Shown: positions 6,868 to 15,082, numbered from the stretch's first letter. The stretch is DNA of 27,160 bases from Lachnospiraceae bacterium (GCA_024684065.1 JAIKXO010000193.1:1-27160), one strand, 5' to 3'. Numbers and translations: made by a program. The notes: generated by a model not told the origin, from the sequence alone.

Positions 6868-6907
6868 ACGGGCGGCAGTATTCAGTATTACTGCCGTCTG
6901 TTTTTTT
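6868..6907 (+). terminator. Intrinsic terminator of the zinc-ribbon gene
   Basis: ACGGGCGGCAGTA (6868-6880) pairs with TACTGCCGTCTGT (6889-6901), with wobble pairs, and is followed by a run of seven T. It starts 31 bases after the stop. Confidence 0.9.
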
Positions 6908-6917
6908 AGAAATGCTG

Positions 6918-6946
6918 TTGACAAATATTGTAACAAGTGATATAAG
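6918..6946 (+). promoter_or_regulatory. Promoter of the GntR/ABC operon
   Basis: TTGACA (6918-6923), a 17-base spacer and TATAAG (6941-6946). The start site would be near 6953, inside the adjoining inverted repeat. The leader to the first start codon would be about 175 bases. Confidence 0.8.
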
Positions 6947-6972
6947 TGTACTAAGCAGATTAGTACACTTAT
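6942..6972. promoter_or_regulatory. YtrA-type operator overlapping the -10 box
   Basis: A perfect 13-base inverted repeat (6942-6954 and 6960-6972) around GCAGA. Within it AGTGTA (6945-6950) and TACACT (6964-6969) are separated by exactly 13 bases. That is the operator layout I recall for the Bacillus subtilis GntR-family repressor YtrA. It covers the -10 box and start site of the operon encoding a YtrA-like protein, so autorepression is likely. Confidence 0.75.
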
Positions 6973-6977
6973 TTTTT

Positions 6978-7127
6978 GATCTTGTTATACAAAGATGGAT
7001 CGGGCTTTCTTTCGCTATGGCCGGGCGTCGGCATCCGGCGACAGCTTAAACGTCAGCCCGGAATCCTGAAGCACAGTGGCAGGGCAGGAGTTCTCCGGGC
7101 TCAGTTTATTGATGATTGGACAGATAT
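6978..7127 (+). other. Structured leader of the GntR/ABC operon
   Basis: About 150 bases of untranslated RNA are predicted. GGAT-CGGGCT near 6997 can pair with AGCCCG-GAATCC near 7050, enclosing a CGTCGG-CAT-CCGGCG hairpin near 7025. AGGAG at 7086-7090 is too far from the start codon to serve it. No known riboswitch was recognised. Confidence 0.4.
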
Positions 7128-7508
7128 ATGCTTATAAATATTGACTTCAGAGACAAAAGACCGCTTTATGAGCAGGTGAGCGATAAGCTTGAGGAGCTGA
7201 TCCTTAAGGGCGTGATAAAGCCTGAGGAGGCACTCCCCTCGGTGAGAGCGCTTGCGGTGGAGCTTTCCATTAATCCGAATACCGTCCAGAAGGCCTATGC
7301 GGCTCTTGAGCAGAAAGGACTTATTTATTCCGTCTCGGGAAGGGGGAGCTTTGCGTCGGATGCTTCGGCCGTCCTTCCCAGGAAAAAGGAGGAGCTGTTT
7401 GAGGAGCTTGACGCGATCCTTTTCAGGGCAGGGGATCTGGGGATCACTAAAGAGGACATCGCCGCGAGGATCGATTCTTTTGACACAAGACATCCGGGCA
7501 GGAGATAA
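7128..7508 (+). CDS. GntR-family transcriptional repressor, YtrA type
   Basis: A 126-residue cytoplasmic repressor. It opens with MLINIDFRDKRPLYEQVSDKLEELI, typical of the short YtrA branch. The winged helix-turn-helix follows (ALPSVRALAVELSINPNTVQKAYAALEQKGLIYSVSGRGSF), then a short helical tail for dimerisation and no large ligand-binding domain. ATG 7128 is chosen because family members start at this point. A TTG at 7116 is also in frame, and neither has a strong ribosome site (only a weak GGA is near). Family members usually repress their own operon with an ABC transporter and may respond to envelope stress. Here the ABC ATPase follows 48 bases downstream and a matching operator overlaps the promoter. 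Confidence 0.9.
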   Translation: MLINIDFRDKRPLYEQVSDKLEELILKGVIKPEEALPSVRALAVELSINPNTVQKAYAALEQKGLIYSVSGRGSFASDASAVLPRKKEELFEELDAILFRAGDLGITKEDIAARIDSFDTRHPGRR

Positions 7509-7556
7509 CGGATATCACTTACAACATATATTATTACAGCAGGAAGGAGCCGGCTT

Positions 7557-8459
7557 ATGATAGAGGCTGTGGGCATTACAAAGAAATTTGACGAGATAAA
7601 AGCCGTCGACAATGTTTCTATTAAAATAGAGGAGGGCAGGGTCTTCGGCCTTATAGGAACTAACGGAGCCGGAAAAAGCACTTTTTTACGGATCGCTTCG
7701 GGGGTTTTTAAGCAGGATGCGGGGAAGATCACTATAGACGGTGAGGAGATCTACGAAAACCCGGGGATCAAGAAGAGCTTTTTCTTTATACCCGATGACA
7801 TGTTTTTCTTTTCAAACGGTACTCCGGATGAGATGGCGGTTTTTTATTCCGGGATCTATCCGGCATATGACATGGGGCGTTTTAAAAAGCTGATGAACAG
7901 CTTCGAGCTCGAACCGTACAGGAAGATCAACACTTTTTCAAAAGGCATGAAGAAACAGCTCGCCATTATACTCGGGCTTTCCGCAATGACTAAGTATATG
8001 TATTGCGACGAGACCTTTGACGGGCTCGATCCCGTAATGCGGCAGGCTGTAAAAAGCCTGTTTGCGGCGGATATAGCAGAGAGGGGGTTCACTCCCGTCA
8101 TCGCATCGCACAACCTGAGGGAGCTTGAGGACATCTGTGATTCCGTAGGGCTTCTGCATCACGGGGGGATGCTGCTTTCGGAGGATATCGACGATATGAA
8201 AAGCGATATCCATAAGATACAGTTTGTCCCGAATAAGAGCGGGGAAGAGGCTTCTTACAGGAACAGGCTGAAGATTTTGAATGAGGAATCAAGGGGTTCC
8301 CTCGTCACCTTAACGGTCAGGGGGGATAAGGATATGATAGTTGATATCTTAAAGGAGAGCGAGCCGGTCTTTCTGGAAGTCCTGCCGCTTTCCCTTGAGG
8401 AAATATTTATCAGTGAAACGGGGGTAGAGGGTTATGACATCAAAAAACTCTTATTCTGA
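7557..8459 (+). CDS. ABC transporter ATP-binding protein
   Basis: This is the nucleotide-binding subunit of the exporter-type transporter completed by the next gene (300 residues). Walker A GTNGAGKST is at 34-42, the signature is a divergent FSKGMKKQ near 127-134 (instead of LSGGQ), Walker B YMYCDE ends at 152, the D-loop is GLDP, and the H-loop is IASH with His185. The last 80 residues are the extension common in YtrB/CcmA-like exporters. The start is well supported by AGGAAGGAG at 7541-7549. The gene overlaps the permease by 26 bases, so translation is coupled. The substrate is unknown; by analogy with YtrA-controlled systems a cell-envelope or antimicrobial-peptide role is possible. Confidence 0.93.
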   Translation: MIEAVGITKKFDEIKAVDNVSIKIEEGRVFGLIGTNGAGKSTFLRIASGVFKQDAGKITIDGEEIYENPGIKKSFFFIPDDMFFFSNGTPDEMAVFYSGIYPAYDMGRFKKLMNSFELEPYRKINTFSKGMKKQLAIILGLSAMTKYMYCDETFDGLDPVMRQAVKSLFAADIAERGFTPVIASHNLRELEDICDSVGLLHHGGMLLSEDIDDMKSDIHKIQFVPNKSGEEASYRNRLKILNEESRGSLVTLTVRGDKDMIVDILKESEPVFLEVLPLSLEEIFISETGVEGYDIKKLLF

Positions 8460-10674
8460 TCGTGTTTCTTTAATTACCCTGATGCGTGAGGACATAAAAA
8501 GGAGACTGTGGCCTGCTGCGCTTTCCATACTTGGATGTATTTTTGCCCTGCCTGTATTTTGCCTGCTTTACATGAATATATGGTTTGAAAGGCTTTCAAA
8601 CGGAGCTACAAAGCTTTCCGATATCGCCGGGGATTTCTATTTTGAGGTGCTAAGCTACGGGAACATCCCCGTAATGCTTTTAATCTGCGGGCTGGCAGTG
8701 GTAAACGGCATACACGGGATGATGTATCTGCATAACAGGGTGAAGAGTGATTTCTACGATTCGCTTCCTGTAAAAAGGGCGGATCAGTTTACGGCCGCAT
8801 ACCTTAACGGGATCCTGATATTTGCTGTACCCTACATCGTTTTTCATGCCCTGACTGTACTGATAGGCCTGTCAAGGGGGCTTATGACCGGACAGTCCTT
8901 TGTTCATGGGATATTATCGATACTGATCATATCTGTTTTTTATTCCTGCATCTATACCATCTGCGTGCTGGCTTCCGTGCTCTGCGGCAATACGGTGATA
9001 GCGATAATGGGCTCTGCGGTACTGAACGGGATAGTATCCCTGTATTACTGGCTGTTCTTTTTATACAGGCTTGCCTTTTTTACCACATATTATGAGAAAA
9101 CAGAGTATGGCTACGGCGATGTTTTCCTTCCGCAGCTTCCTGCGGCGGCCCTTATACCGATACGGGCCATGCTGAGTGAATATATAGATGAAAAGATCAT
9201 AGGCATACCCCCGAAAACAATGCTTTATACAGGAATATATCTGGCCCTTGCTATAGTGCTGTATCTTGTATTAAGGAAGCTTATTGCGATCCGCCCCTCG
9301 GAATCATCAGGAAAGGCTATTGCGTTTCCCGCTGTAAAACCTTTTCTCAAGGTTTTGCTCCTGATCCCGGTAATCCTTTACTCCGCGATGATCTTTTACG
9401 GGATTGCGGGCAGAAGATGGACATGGATGCTGTTTGGCGGTATTATGGGAGCGCTTATAGGCCATGCGTTTATCGAGATAATCTATGAGTTCGATTTCAA
9501 GGCGTGCTTTAAACATGCGTGGACCCTGGCTGTAAGCGTTGCCGTTTCATTCCTGTTTGCCGCCGTGTTCATATTTGATTTCTTTGGCTATGAAAGCTAC
9601 AGGCCGGATCCGGATAAGGTAGAATCGGTGGCCTTTGCAAGTGACGGGATGCATTCATATATAGATTATTATGAAACAAACGGCTTCGGCACTATGAATT
9701 ATGTAAACCAGATCGACTACAGGCTTGATAATATGAAGCTTAAGGATCCGGGGCTCATTGATGAAATAGTTGATCAGGGGATAAACTGGGCCGGGGCCGC
9801 AAGGCTCCTTAAAAACTTTAACAGCGGCAATTACTCTGCCACAGAGGAAGAGATCGAATATTTAAGGGACAGGGGGGCCGATATCGCCCTTCCCGATGAA
9901 GAAACAGGCTTTGTCCCGAGGTATTACTATACCTATGTTAAATATCATCTTAAAAACGGGCGTGACGTGTACAGGCAGTATATGGTGAATTATAACGATG
10001 ATGCCGTTATTTCCGCGCTTTCGGAGATATACGCGCAAAAAGAATATAAAGAGTGTGTTTTCCCCGTGCTCACCGAGGAGAACGGCGTGATCGGAGAGCT
10101 GTATTACGGGGATCCGAAGGGTGAGACTGTCCTTAAGGATATTGACAGGGACAGGTTCATGGACGCTTACAGGAAGGAGCTTTATGCCCAGACTTTGCCG
10201 GCTCTTTCGGAGGAATATCCGGCAGGCTATGTGGCGTCGAGGACCTTTAACAAGGAATTCAGGTATTATGATGACCAGTATTATATGTATATTTATCCGT
10301 CCTTCACTGAGACGATAGCCATTCTGGAAGAAGCAGGCGTGAAGCCTCTTGATATTTATTCTTCCGAAGGGATAAAAGAGATAGATATAAACGCTTACAG
10401 CGATGAATGGAGCAGTACAGCCTCATTTACCGAAAAGGAAGATATGGAGGAGATAATGGGGAATGTGGTATATGACTCATATTACTACATGGACAGGGCG
10501 CTTCACGAAGAAATCGATCAGAACATAAGCGTTGAGGCTTTTTATGAAAATACCGAGGAGAGTGGGGGAGTGAATCCGTATTTCCAGATGAGCTATTATT
10601 TCCTCCCGGACAGCACGCCTTTGTTCGTGCAGGAAGCCATAGAGAAAAACAGGGTTAAGATCGGGGAATATTAA
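8434..10674 (+). CDS. ABC transporter permease with large extracytoplasmic domain
   Basis: A 746-residue membrane subunit. About nine or ten hydrophobic segments lie in residues 27-384 (near 27-50, 77-98, 121-146, 158-183, 186-215, 263-284, 304-325, 328-350 and 362-384). A soluble domain of about 360 residues follows (from YESYRPDPDKVESVAF to the end), acidic and Tyr-rich, predicted outside the cell. I recall similar C-terminal domains in Clostridia permeases annotated as DUF6449, but could not check. The start at 8434 overlaps the ATPase gene by 26 bases. The partner ATPase and the YtrA-like repressor upstream define one operon. No terminator follows; the next gene has its own promoter 8 bases after the stop. 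Confidence 0.88.
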   Translation: MTSKNSYSDRVSLITLMREDIKRRLWPAALSILGCIFALPVFCLLYMNIWFERLSNGATKLSDIAGDFYFEVLSYGNIPVMLLICGLAVVNGIHGMMYLHNRVKSDFYDSLPVKRADQFTAAYLNGILIFAVPYIVFHALTVLIGLSRGLMTGQSFVHGILSILIISVFYSCIYTICVLASVLCGNTVIAIMGSAVLNGIVSLYYWLFFLYRLAFFTTYYEKTEYGYGDVFLPQLPAAALIPIRAMLSEYIDEKIIGIPPKTMLYTGIYLALAIVLYLVLRKLIAIRPSESSGKAIAFPAVKPFLKVLLLIPVILYSAMIFYGIAGRRWTWMLFGGIMGALIGHAFIEIIYEFDFKACFKHAWTLAVSVAVSFLFAAVFIFDFFGYESYRPDPDKVESVAFASDGMHSYIDYYETNGFGTMNYVNQIDYRLDNMKLKDPGLIDEIVDQGINWAGAARLLKNFNSGNYSATEEEIEYLRDRGADIALPDEETGFVPRYYYTYVKYHLKNGRDVYRQYMVNYNDDAVISALSEIYAQKEYKECVFPVLTEENGVIGELYYGDPKGETVLKDIDRDRFMDAYRKELYAQTLPALSEEYPAGYVASRTFNKEFRYYDDQYYMYIYPSFTETIAILEEAGVKPLDIYSSEGIKEIDINAYSDEWSSTASFTEKEDMEEIMGNVVYDSYYYMDRALHEEIDQNISVEAFYENTEESGGVNPYFQMSYYFLPDSTPLFVQEAIEKNRVKIGEY

Positions 10675-10681
10675 GGACTTG

Positions 10682-10710
10682 TTGAAAAAGCGCTGATTTT
10701 TGATTATAAT
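10682..10710 (+). promoter_or_regulatory. Promoter immediately before the large membrane protein gene
   Basis: TTGAAA (10682-10687), a 17-base spacer and consensus TATAAT (10705-10710). The ATG at 10718 is only seven bases after the -10 box, so the mRNA would start at or next to the start codon. Confidence 0.7.
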
Positions 10711-10717
10711 CTGATTT

Positions 10718-12709
10718 ATGAAAAATAAATCAATAAAGGAGGACCGGACGGAGCTTCTGCTTGCCTGCGCGGTTCTCCTTGAAATCTTTTTTCTCATATT
10801 TTACAACGTTTACCATTTAAGAGATGCTTTGGACCATGATTTCTGCATGGTCCTTAGGCATGTCATGGAAATGGGCGACAGGCATACGCTTTTTTTGAAA
10901 AACTGGAGCTACATGTCTCAGGGCGAGATGGACGAGGCTTCGCTCATCGCGCTTCCTGTCTATATGCTTACAAAAAATATTTTTCTGGGCTATGCCATAG
11001 CGGGTATCTTAAATACCCTCTTATGGGCGTGGGTGATCTGGCGTCTTCTTTCCGTAGCGGGATTTGACAGAAAATATATCCTGTTCGCGCTCTGCCTTGT
11101 TCTTACGGCATATGACTTCGGTATGCTTGAATATACCAATATGCTGTTCTTTGCGGGGGGCTATTATGTATATAAGGTGCTGCTTCCGCTTCTTATGCTG
11201 GTCGTAATGCTTTCAGACTATTCAAAAGAGCATGGGGTAAGGGATATCGTCCTTGCCGTCATATACTTTGTGCTTACCTTTTTTGTGGCGCTCGCAAGCG
11301 GGACGTACAGTCTGCTCCTGGGGGTTATCCCCGCGGTCATAGGTTTTTTCTTCTGCGTGATACTTAATGTCGGTAAGGAAAGATATAAACGTTTTGCGGC
11401 CGTGCTTATCGGAACGCTTGCCGTAACGGCTCTCGGGATCGTTATAGGCAGCCGCAACGGGATAGAGGCCTATTCATATTCGATCAAGTCACTGAAAGCC
11501 GTATTTGAAGAACTTCCCAAAACGTTTATGGATTATCTCGAGCTCTTAAGGGTCCTCACTCCTTATGAAGAGAGGGTTTCGACCCTGAGAGGGATAATCG
11601 GGCTTATGCATCTTCTTCTGGCCGGATTCATTACTCTTTTCGGGCTTTTTTCCGTGGTGGATATTTTCGGGATACAGATATACCGTAAGGCAAGAGATCA
11701 CGGGAAAGAGTCGGTCGACAGGACATATCTTGACAGAGAGCTGGTTAAAAGCGCATGTATTTCCATTGCGCTTTGGAACTTTCTTGCGCTTTCACTTACG
11801 CTTTCGATGCCAAGGTATCATATAATGGGGGCGGTTCCCCTGATGCTGTGCGCAGCCATGAATTTCGGCACCCTTCTTGAAAAGGACAAGACAACCACGG
11901 CTCCGAAATGGTTCATTGCCATTGCTTCGTTAGTGTTTATCTATGTTACGCTGTATACCGGATTCTATGCCGAAACCTCATATTTCCATGAGCAGGATGA
12001 GAATAAGAAGATTATGGCCGAAGTGCTTAAGGTCATGGATGAGGAAGACGCGGATACCGCCTTTACCGTAGACAGCACGGATATGGCCGCAAAGCTGAGG
12101 GTTGAGGATAAGACAAAGGTGTTTGAAACCTACATGACCGATGGGGGATATGTGGACAATCATATCTTCTATATAGCGGAAAGGGACCGGTCTGCTTTTT
12201 CAGACCGCAATATCATCATTGCAAAAGAGGAGGAGTTTGAAGCCTGCCCATACTATATAAGGGAAAGCTATGAGAAGGTTTCCGAAGTTTCCGATTACGG
12301 GATATGGTTTTCGGAGAATAACCCGATTGACGGGATGGCAGGTCTTCCGATAGAGGAAATGTCAGTGGATCTGCCGACGGCGCCGGGATATGAAGCATCC
12401 GGAGAAATAAACGCAAAGGGATATCTTGATTCCGCTGAAGAAGGGATCGTCCTTAAAAGCCCTGATATCCATATGGACGGCAATACTGCTTACAGGATGG
12501 TCTGTCATTTTGACGCGAAGGGTTCGCAGTCTTTTCTTGATCTGTATATAAACGGAGAGCTTTCTTCTTATCCGCTTCCTTCGGATGAGGATACGATAGA
12601 GATCGGGCTTAATGGAACGGAAGGGACCTTCTGTTATGAGATCAGGAAAGAGGACGGGGAGAGCATCATTATTAAGGAAACTGAATTTGCCGCAGCCGGT
12701 AACAGCTGA
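10718..12709 (+). CDS. Multi-pass membrane protein, GT-C-like candidate
   Basis: A 663-residue protein with roughly ten hydrophobic helices over residues 12-420 and a soluble C-terminal part of about 240 residues. The first loop after helix one carries DALDHD (36-41) and RHVMEM, followed by LPVYMLTKN. An acidic pair in the first extracytoplasmic loop is a hallmark of GT-C glycosyltransferases that use lipid-linked donors, but the match is weak. The C-terminal part ends with a small beta-rich domain (FDAKGSQSFLDLYINGEL...). The ATG at 10718 has no ribosome site and sits at the predicted transcription start; an AAAGGAGG at 10735-10742 lies inside the frame but no ATG, GTG or TTG follows it in frame. 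The gene stands alone. The function is uncertain; polysaccharide or lipid glycosylation is one possibility. Confidence 0.75.
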   Translation: MKNKSIKEDRTELLLACAVLLEIFFLIFYNVYHLRDALDHDFCMVLRHVMEMGDRHTLFLKNWSYMSQGEMDEASLIALPVYMLTKNIFLGYAIAGILNTLLWAWVIWRLLSVAGFDRKYILFALCLVLTAYDFGMLEYTNMLFFAGGYYVYKVLLPLLMLVVMLSDYSKEHGVRDIVLAVIYFVLTFFVALASGTYSLLLGVIPAVIGFFFCVILNVGKERYKRFAAVLIGTLAVTALGIVIGSRNGIEAYSYSIKSLKAVFEELPKTFMDYLELLRVLTPYEERVSTLRGIIGLMHLLLAGFITLFGLFSVVDIFGIQIYRKARDHGKESVDRTYLDRELVKSACISIALWNFLALSLTLSMPRYHIMGAVPLMLCAAMNFGTLLEKDKTTTAPKWFIAIASLVFIYVTLYTGFYAETSYFHEQDENKKIMAEVLKVMDEEDADTAFTVDSTDMAAKLRVEDKTKVFETYMTDGGYVDNHIFYIAERDRSAFSDRNIIIAKEEEFEACPYYIRESYEKVSEVSDYGIWFSENNPIDGMAGLPIEEMSVDLPTAPGYEASGEINAKGYLDSAEEGIVLKSPDIHMDGNTAYRMVCHFDAKGSQSFLDLYINGELSSYPLPSDEDTIEIGLNGTEGTFCYEIRKEDGESIIIKETEFAAAGNS

Positions 12710-12724
12710 CGGCTGATGACTGAC

Positions 12725-12751
12725 AACTGAAAACTGAAAACTGAAAACTGA
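12725..12751. repeat. Short tandem repeat, 7-base unit
   Basis: AACTGAA repeated almost four times (12725-12731, 12732-12738, 12739-12745, then AACTGA). It lies just after the stop at 12709 and supplies TGA in every frame. Confidence 0.9.
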
Positions 12752-12752
12752 C

Positions 12753-12778
12753 GATAAGGCCCGGCCGAAATCCTTATC
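12753..12778. terminator. Hairpin between convergent genes
   Basis: GATAAGG (12753-12759) pairs with CCTTATC (12772-12778) around a 12-base GC-rich loop. CCTTAT can pair instead with ATAAGG near 12785. No T-run is present, so termination is uncertain. Confidence 0.4.
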
Positions 12779-12841
12779 CGCATAATAAGGTGTCAGGGTT
12801 TACGGCAGACATCATATATCATATTGCCTTACAAGATCCTG

Positions 12842-14536
12842 TCAGATGATCGGTTTGAACGGCGGGTCTTTTATTATTTCAGTAGTGAAGTCAAAGTCCG
12901 AGGGCTTACTGTAATAATAACCCTGGGCTATATTGCACCCCATCCCGATAAGCTTTTTGCCCTCTTCGACGGTCTCCACGCCCTCCGCGACCGTATTCAT
13001 ATTAAGCCTTTCCGCAAGACTGATAATGCTTTCTATCAGGACAGTCGATTTGTGTTTGTCAAATAACGAGCTTATAAAGCTTTTGTCTATCTTTATCGTA
13101 TCAGCGTTTATGTTATGGATAAGGGAAAGAGAAGAGTAACCCGTTCCGAAATCATCGATCGATATTCTGAGTCCGAATTCTTTCAGTTTTCTTATAAATT
13201 CTATAAGCCTGTCATATTCGGATTCCTTTGAGGTTTCCGTGATCTCGATCTCGATATCGGAGGAGTTGATGTTGTGGCCCTTGATCACCGTAAGGATCTT
13301 CTGCTCGATACCCGGAATGAAAATGTTCTTTCTTGACAGATTGACAGAGACAGGGGGAGGGGTAAGCCCCATGTCCTTCCATTTTCTTATGGCAATACAG
13401 GTCTGCCTGAGTATCTCCATATCCAGTTCATGTATTATTCCCTGTGCGTCAATAACAGGAATGAACTGGTCGGGATATATGCAGCTTCCTTCATGATACC
13501 ACCTGCATAACGCCTCAAGCCCCACCAGCTTTCCGGTAGTCATATCCACCTTAGCCTGGAAGAAAGGTGTGAACTCGTTATTTATAAGGGCCGGCATGAA
13601 CATTCCGATAATGCGCTTGCTCTGCTCGATCATCTTGGCCAGGTCGTCGCTGTAGAAAACCACGTTCCTCTTAAGCCTTGTCTTACCGAGCATGCAGGCC
13701 GTATTGGAATGCTCGATCCTTTCGGAAAAATCCGCATCCTTTCTGTCTATGGAAACCCCGACCCAGGCAGAAACAGTGAATTCCTTGCCTCTGGCCGATT
13801 CAAGGTCGCTAAGCTCGATCCCGCTCAGAATGTTCAGCATGCGCTCTAAATTCTGGCGCTTTATAAAATACAGGAAATTATCTCCTCCGAGGCGGCAGAT
13901 CCCTTCGTCGGGCTCTATAAAGGAGGCGACTTTCCTGGAATATTTTACTATGGCTTCGTCCCCGACCCTGGATCCGCCCTGTTCATTTAAAAATTTGAAG
14001 TTCTGGAGATTTGTAAAAAGAAAAACATAGTCATTTTCAGGGTGTTCCCTGACTGCCTGTGAAAACTGTTTGCGAAGATAAATGGAATTGGGGATGCCGG
14101 TCATTGTATCATTCATCTCGGCATGATCGAGCATGAGGCGCATATTCTGCCTGCTTACCAGGAGATAGATAAGATCGGATAAAAGCTCATAAACCCCGGG
14201 TTCGATATCCGTTTCGGCGATCCCTTTTCTGAACTCGACATAAGCGTGTACATAATCCGCGCCTTCATAATAATATGTGAATTTTTTCCGAAGATCCGTT
14301 TCCTCACCGTTATCATAGAGTATTATCGTGTTCTCATGCTGTATCTCGGTCATTATATATTTACCGGACCGGGGATCGGTATAAGCCTTGTTTTCTCCGA
14401 GATCCATGTCATAATACATCCGGGAAACACCTGCAGCCCTGCAGAGCGGAGAAAATTCTTCATTTGAAATATTCCGCTTTGTTGCGGTATTCAGAAGCCC
14501 GGTCAGAGGCTTCAGGATTTCGTCGGTCAGAACCAT
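12842..14536 (-). CDS. GGDEF-EAL protein, probable c-di-GMP phosphodiesterase
   Basis: A 564-residue soluble protein with three regions. An N-terminal domain of about 135 residues has no recognised fold. The GGDEF domain (about 140-300) has signature RLGGDNF (215-221) in place of GGDEF and FKFLN where cyclases usually have a D or N, so cyclase activity is doubtful; it may bind GTP and regulate. The EAL domain (about 315-555) keeps every expected residue: EAL (341-343), NLS (399-401), EITE (431-434), DDFGTGYSS (461-469), KID (482-484), AEGVE (517-521) and QGYYYSKP (538-545). It should therefore hydrolyse c-di-GMP to pGpG. The start at 14536 follows GGGAG on the minus strand. The gene is a single unit with its own promoter and a hairpin in the leader. 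Confidence 0.92.
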   Translation of the reverse strand: MVLTDEILKPLTGLLNTATKRNISNEEFSPLCRAAGVSRMYYDMDLGENKAYTDPRSGKYIMTEIQHENTIILYDNGEETDLRKKFTYYYEGADYVHAYVEFRKGIAETDIEPGVYELLSDLIYLLVSRQNMRLMLDHAEMNDTMTGIPNSIYLRKQFSQAVREHPENDYVFLFTNLQNFKFLNEQGGSRVGDEAIVKYSRKVASFIEPDEGICRLGGDNFLYFIKRQNLERMLNILSGIELSDLESARGKEFTVSAWVGVSIDRKDADFSERIEHSNTACMLGKTRLKRNVVFYSDDLAKMIEQSKRIIGMFMPALINNEFTPFFQAKVDMTTGKLVGLEALCRWYHEGSCIYPDQFIPVIDAQGIIHELDMEILRQTCIAIRKWKDMGLTPPPVSVNLSRKNIFIPGIEQKILTVIKGHNINSSDIEIEITETSKESEYDRLIEFIRKLKEFGLRISIDDFGTGYSSLSLIHNINADTIKIDKSFISSLFDKHKSTVLIESIISLAERLNMNTVAEGVETVEEGKKLIGMGCNIAQGYYYSKPSDFDFTTEIIKDPPFKPII

Positions 14537-14560
14537 TTCTTTCTCCCGGAATTTATTTAA

Positions 14561-14577
14561 GATTTACTTCGTAAATC
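14561..14577 (-). other. Leader hairpin of the GGDEF-EAL gene
   Basis: On the minus strand GATTTAC-GAA-GTAAATC forms a 7-base-pair stem with a GAA loop, about 25 bases before the ATG. It differs from hairpin 1 of the triple-hairpin element (GATTTGC-GAA-GCAAATC) by one paired substitution. Confidence 0.5.
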
Positions 14578-14598
14578 CGTGATCATACATGCGACATA

Positions 14599-14628
14599 AC
14601 TTTAACATTGAAAAGAGATATTAGTCAA
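14599..14628 (-). promoter_or_regulatory. Candidate promoter of the GGDEF-EAL gene
   Basis: On the minus strand TTGACT (14628-14623), an 18-base spacer and TAAAGT (14604-14599), about 60 bases upstream of the ATG. The -10 box is imperfect. Confidence 0.45.
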
Positions 14629-14653
14629 TAAATACATATGGATGTTTTGTAAA

Positions 14654-14706
14654 AAAAACGAAATAAAAATCCCTGCGAAGTCGTCTGCTTTGACTTGCAG
14701 GGATTT
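14654..14706 (-). terminator. Intrinsic terminator of the HU gene
   Basis: AAATCCCTGC (14667-14676) pairs perfectly with GCAGGGATTT (14697-14706), with an inner AAGTC/GACTT stem. On the minus strand it is followed by T-rich sequence including a run of eight T. A second hairpin, ATCGGTC/GACCGAT (14711-14730), lies between it and the stop. Confidence 0.9.
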
Positions 14707-14755
14707 ATATATCGGTCGTTAAAGACCGATCAGTGCAGTACTCTGTTATAGCATG

Positions 14756-15034
14756 TTATTTTGTATTGACAGCATCCTTGAGAGCCTTGCCTGCCTTGAA
14801 TGCGGGAGCAACGGAAGCCTTGATCTTGATCTCCTTACCGGTCTGAGGGTTCCTGCCGGTACGGGCGGCGCGCTTCTTTGTCTCAAAGGTGCCGAAGCCT
14901 ACGAGCTGAACTTTATCCTTCTTTTTAAGGGTTGCGGTAACAGTGTCGGTAAAAGCCTTTAATGCCTTCTCGGTATCCTTTTTGCTGAGACCAGCTTCCT
15001 TTGCCATTGCATCGATCAATTCTGTCTTATTCAT
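14756..15034 (-). CDS. hup: HU family DNA-binding protein
   Basis: A 92-residue histone-like protein of the normal HU length. It has the N-terminal helices [28 protein letters not shown], the [10 protein letters not shown] turn, and a beta-arm containing the RNPQTGKEI segment with the conserved Asn-Pro that intercalates in [17 protein letters not shown] helical residues close it (here [15 protein letters not shown]). The ATG at 15034 follows AGGAGG (15042-15047). It binds and bends DNA without strong sequence preference as a dimer and compacts the chromosome. The gene is monocistronic, with a strong terminator, fitting high expression. Confidence 0.97.
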   Translation of the reverse strand: MNKTELIDAMAKEAGLSKKDTEKALKAFTDTVTATLKKKDKVQLVGFGTFETKKRAARTGRNPQTGKEIKIKASVAPAFKAGKALKDAVNTK

Positions 15035-15082
15035 GATAAATCCTCCTAAATGATAACTACAATATTTGGTATTGATGGTAAT

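Noticed and set aside
6944..6977. Inverted repeat plus T-run read as an intrinsic terminator
   Set aside because: A clear terminator already lies at 6868-6907, and the repeat overlaps the -10 box and predicted start, so the left arm would not be transcribed from this promoter. The operator reading fits better.
6995..7069. A 24-codon frame (MDRAFFRYG...) in the GntR leader
   Set aside because: No ribosome site and it is covered by strong stems; no support as a gene.
14537..14666. A c-di-GMP riboswitch before the GGDEF-EAL gene
   Set aside because: None of the conserved blocks of the known c-di-GMP riboswitch classes is visible; only a small hairpin is seen.
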